The notes beneath the pieces were generated by a model. It worked only from the letters and a program-made list of their open reading frames with translations. It ran no database searches and had not been told where the DNA came from. A program made the translations under genes and the position numbers. From the NCBI GenBank assembly GCA_900553125.1, contig USCB01000011.1:1-42388 (forward strand): a stretch of 42,388 nucleotides of DNA, read 5' to 3'. The DNA comes from an uncultured Clostridium sp. GTDB taxonomy: Bacteria > Bacillota > Clostridia > TANB77 > CAG-508. Position 1 is the first letter of the stretch; the number at the start of each line of letters is the position of its first letter. Positions 42,345 to 42,388 of this stretch are shown one piece after another.

Positions 42345-42388
42345 TTTCATTTGTTCTAAATTTACTAATTCATTTTTCCTAAAAGTCA

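Overview
The window is AT-rich DNA that looks like a chromosome segment of a spore-forming Clostridia-type Firmicute. The evidence is a yabP-yabQ-divIC cluster, a CIRCE operator at clpB, AAGGAGG-type ribosome binding sites, clostridial prepilin-like and BspA-like proteins, and a prfB gene with the classic RF2 frameshift. I cannot name the genus. Most housekeeping genes are on the minus strand; several accessory genes are on the plus strand.

Layout: 0.1-0.3 kb small membrane peptide (+). 0.3-4.9 kb GH25 lysozyme, metK, acyl-CoA synthetase, small alarmone synthetase. 5.1-6.8 kb BspA-like surface protein and a small HTH regulator. 6.9-13.6 kb plsC-like acyltransferase, prs, a giant hairpin element, clpB (CIRCE), dgt and a Nudix gene. 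13.8-22.7 kb a partly duplicated accessory block: GNATs, two AAA/DUF4143 ATPases, a phosphodiesterase and its remnant, transglutaminase-like protein, Nudix, a membrane protein and a 5'-nucleotidase. 22.9-31.8 kb secA, a second giant hairpin element, rho, divIC, yabQ, yabP, aspartate kinase and prfB. 31.9-38.8 kb an accessory region with three paralogues of an unknown family (A, B, C), a DUF4160 gene with partner, a second acyl-CoA synthetase, a DUF1836 protein, a clpX-like remnant and an MBL-fold protein. 38.9-42.4 kb HTH-Fic, gene remnants, and a pyrophosphatase-VOC fusion.

The main discovery candidate is recurrent +1 recoding at CGG codons. Four genes (secA, a Nudix hydrolase, a DUF4160 gene, and the BspA-like gene twice) are broken in the zero frame exactly at a CGG. 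Each is restored to the full family sequence by skipping one base, so that C-GGN is read as GGN = Gly. At all five sites glycine is what the family expects, and the zero frame stops soon after. In a by-eye scan of every other intact gene I found in-frame CGG only three times, all in accessory genes (two in the MBL gene, one in paralogue C). This suggests that CGG is unassigned or starved here and that ribosomes routinely slip +1 on it, so C insertions before Gly codons are tolerated even in secA. Sequencing error must be excluded, but the indels are not in homopolymers and always create the same codon.

Other notable points are two long hairpin elements that keep a core and internal-loop motif while their arms differ in sequence but stay self-complementary; paralogues A/B/C with matching 3' hairpins and (A, C) near-identical promoters; a GNAT-GNAT fusion that retains the second gene's ribosome binding site; and a pyrophosphatase-VOC fusion.
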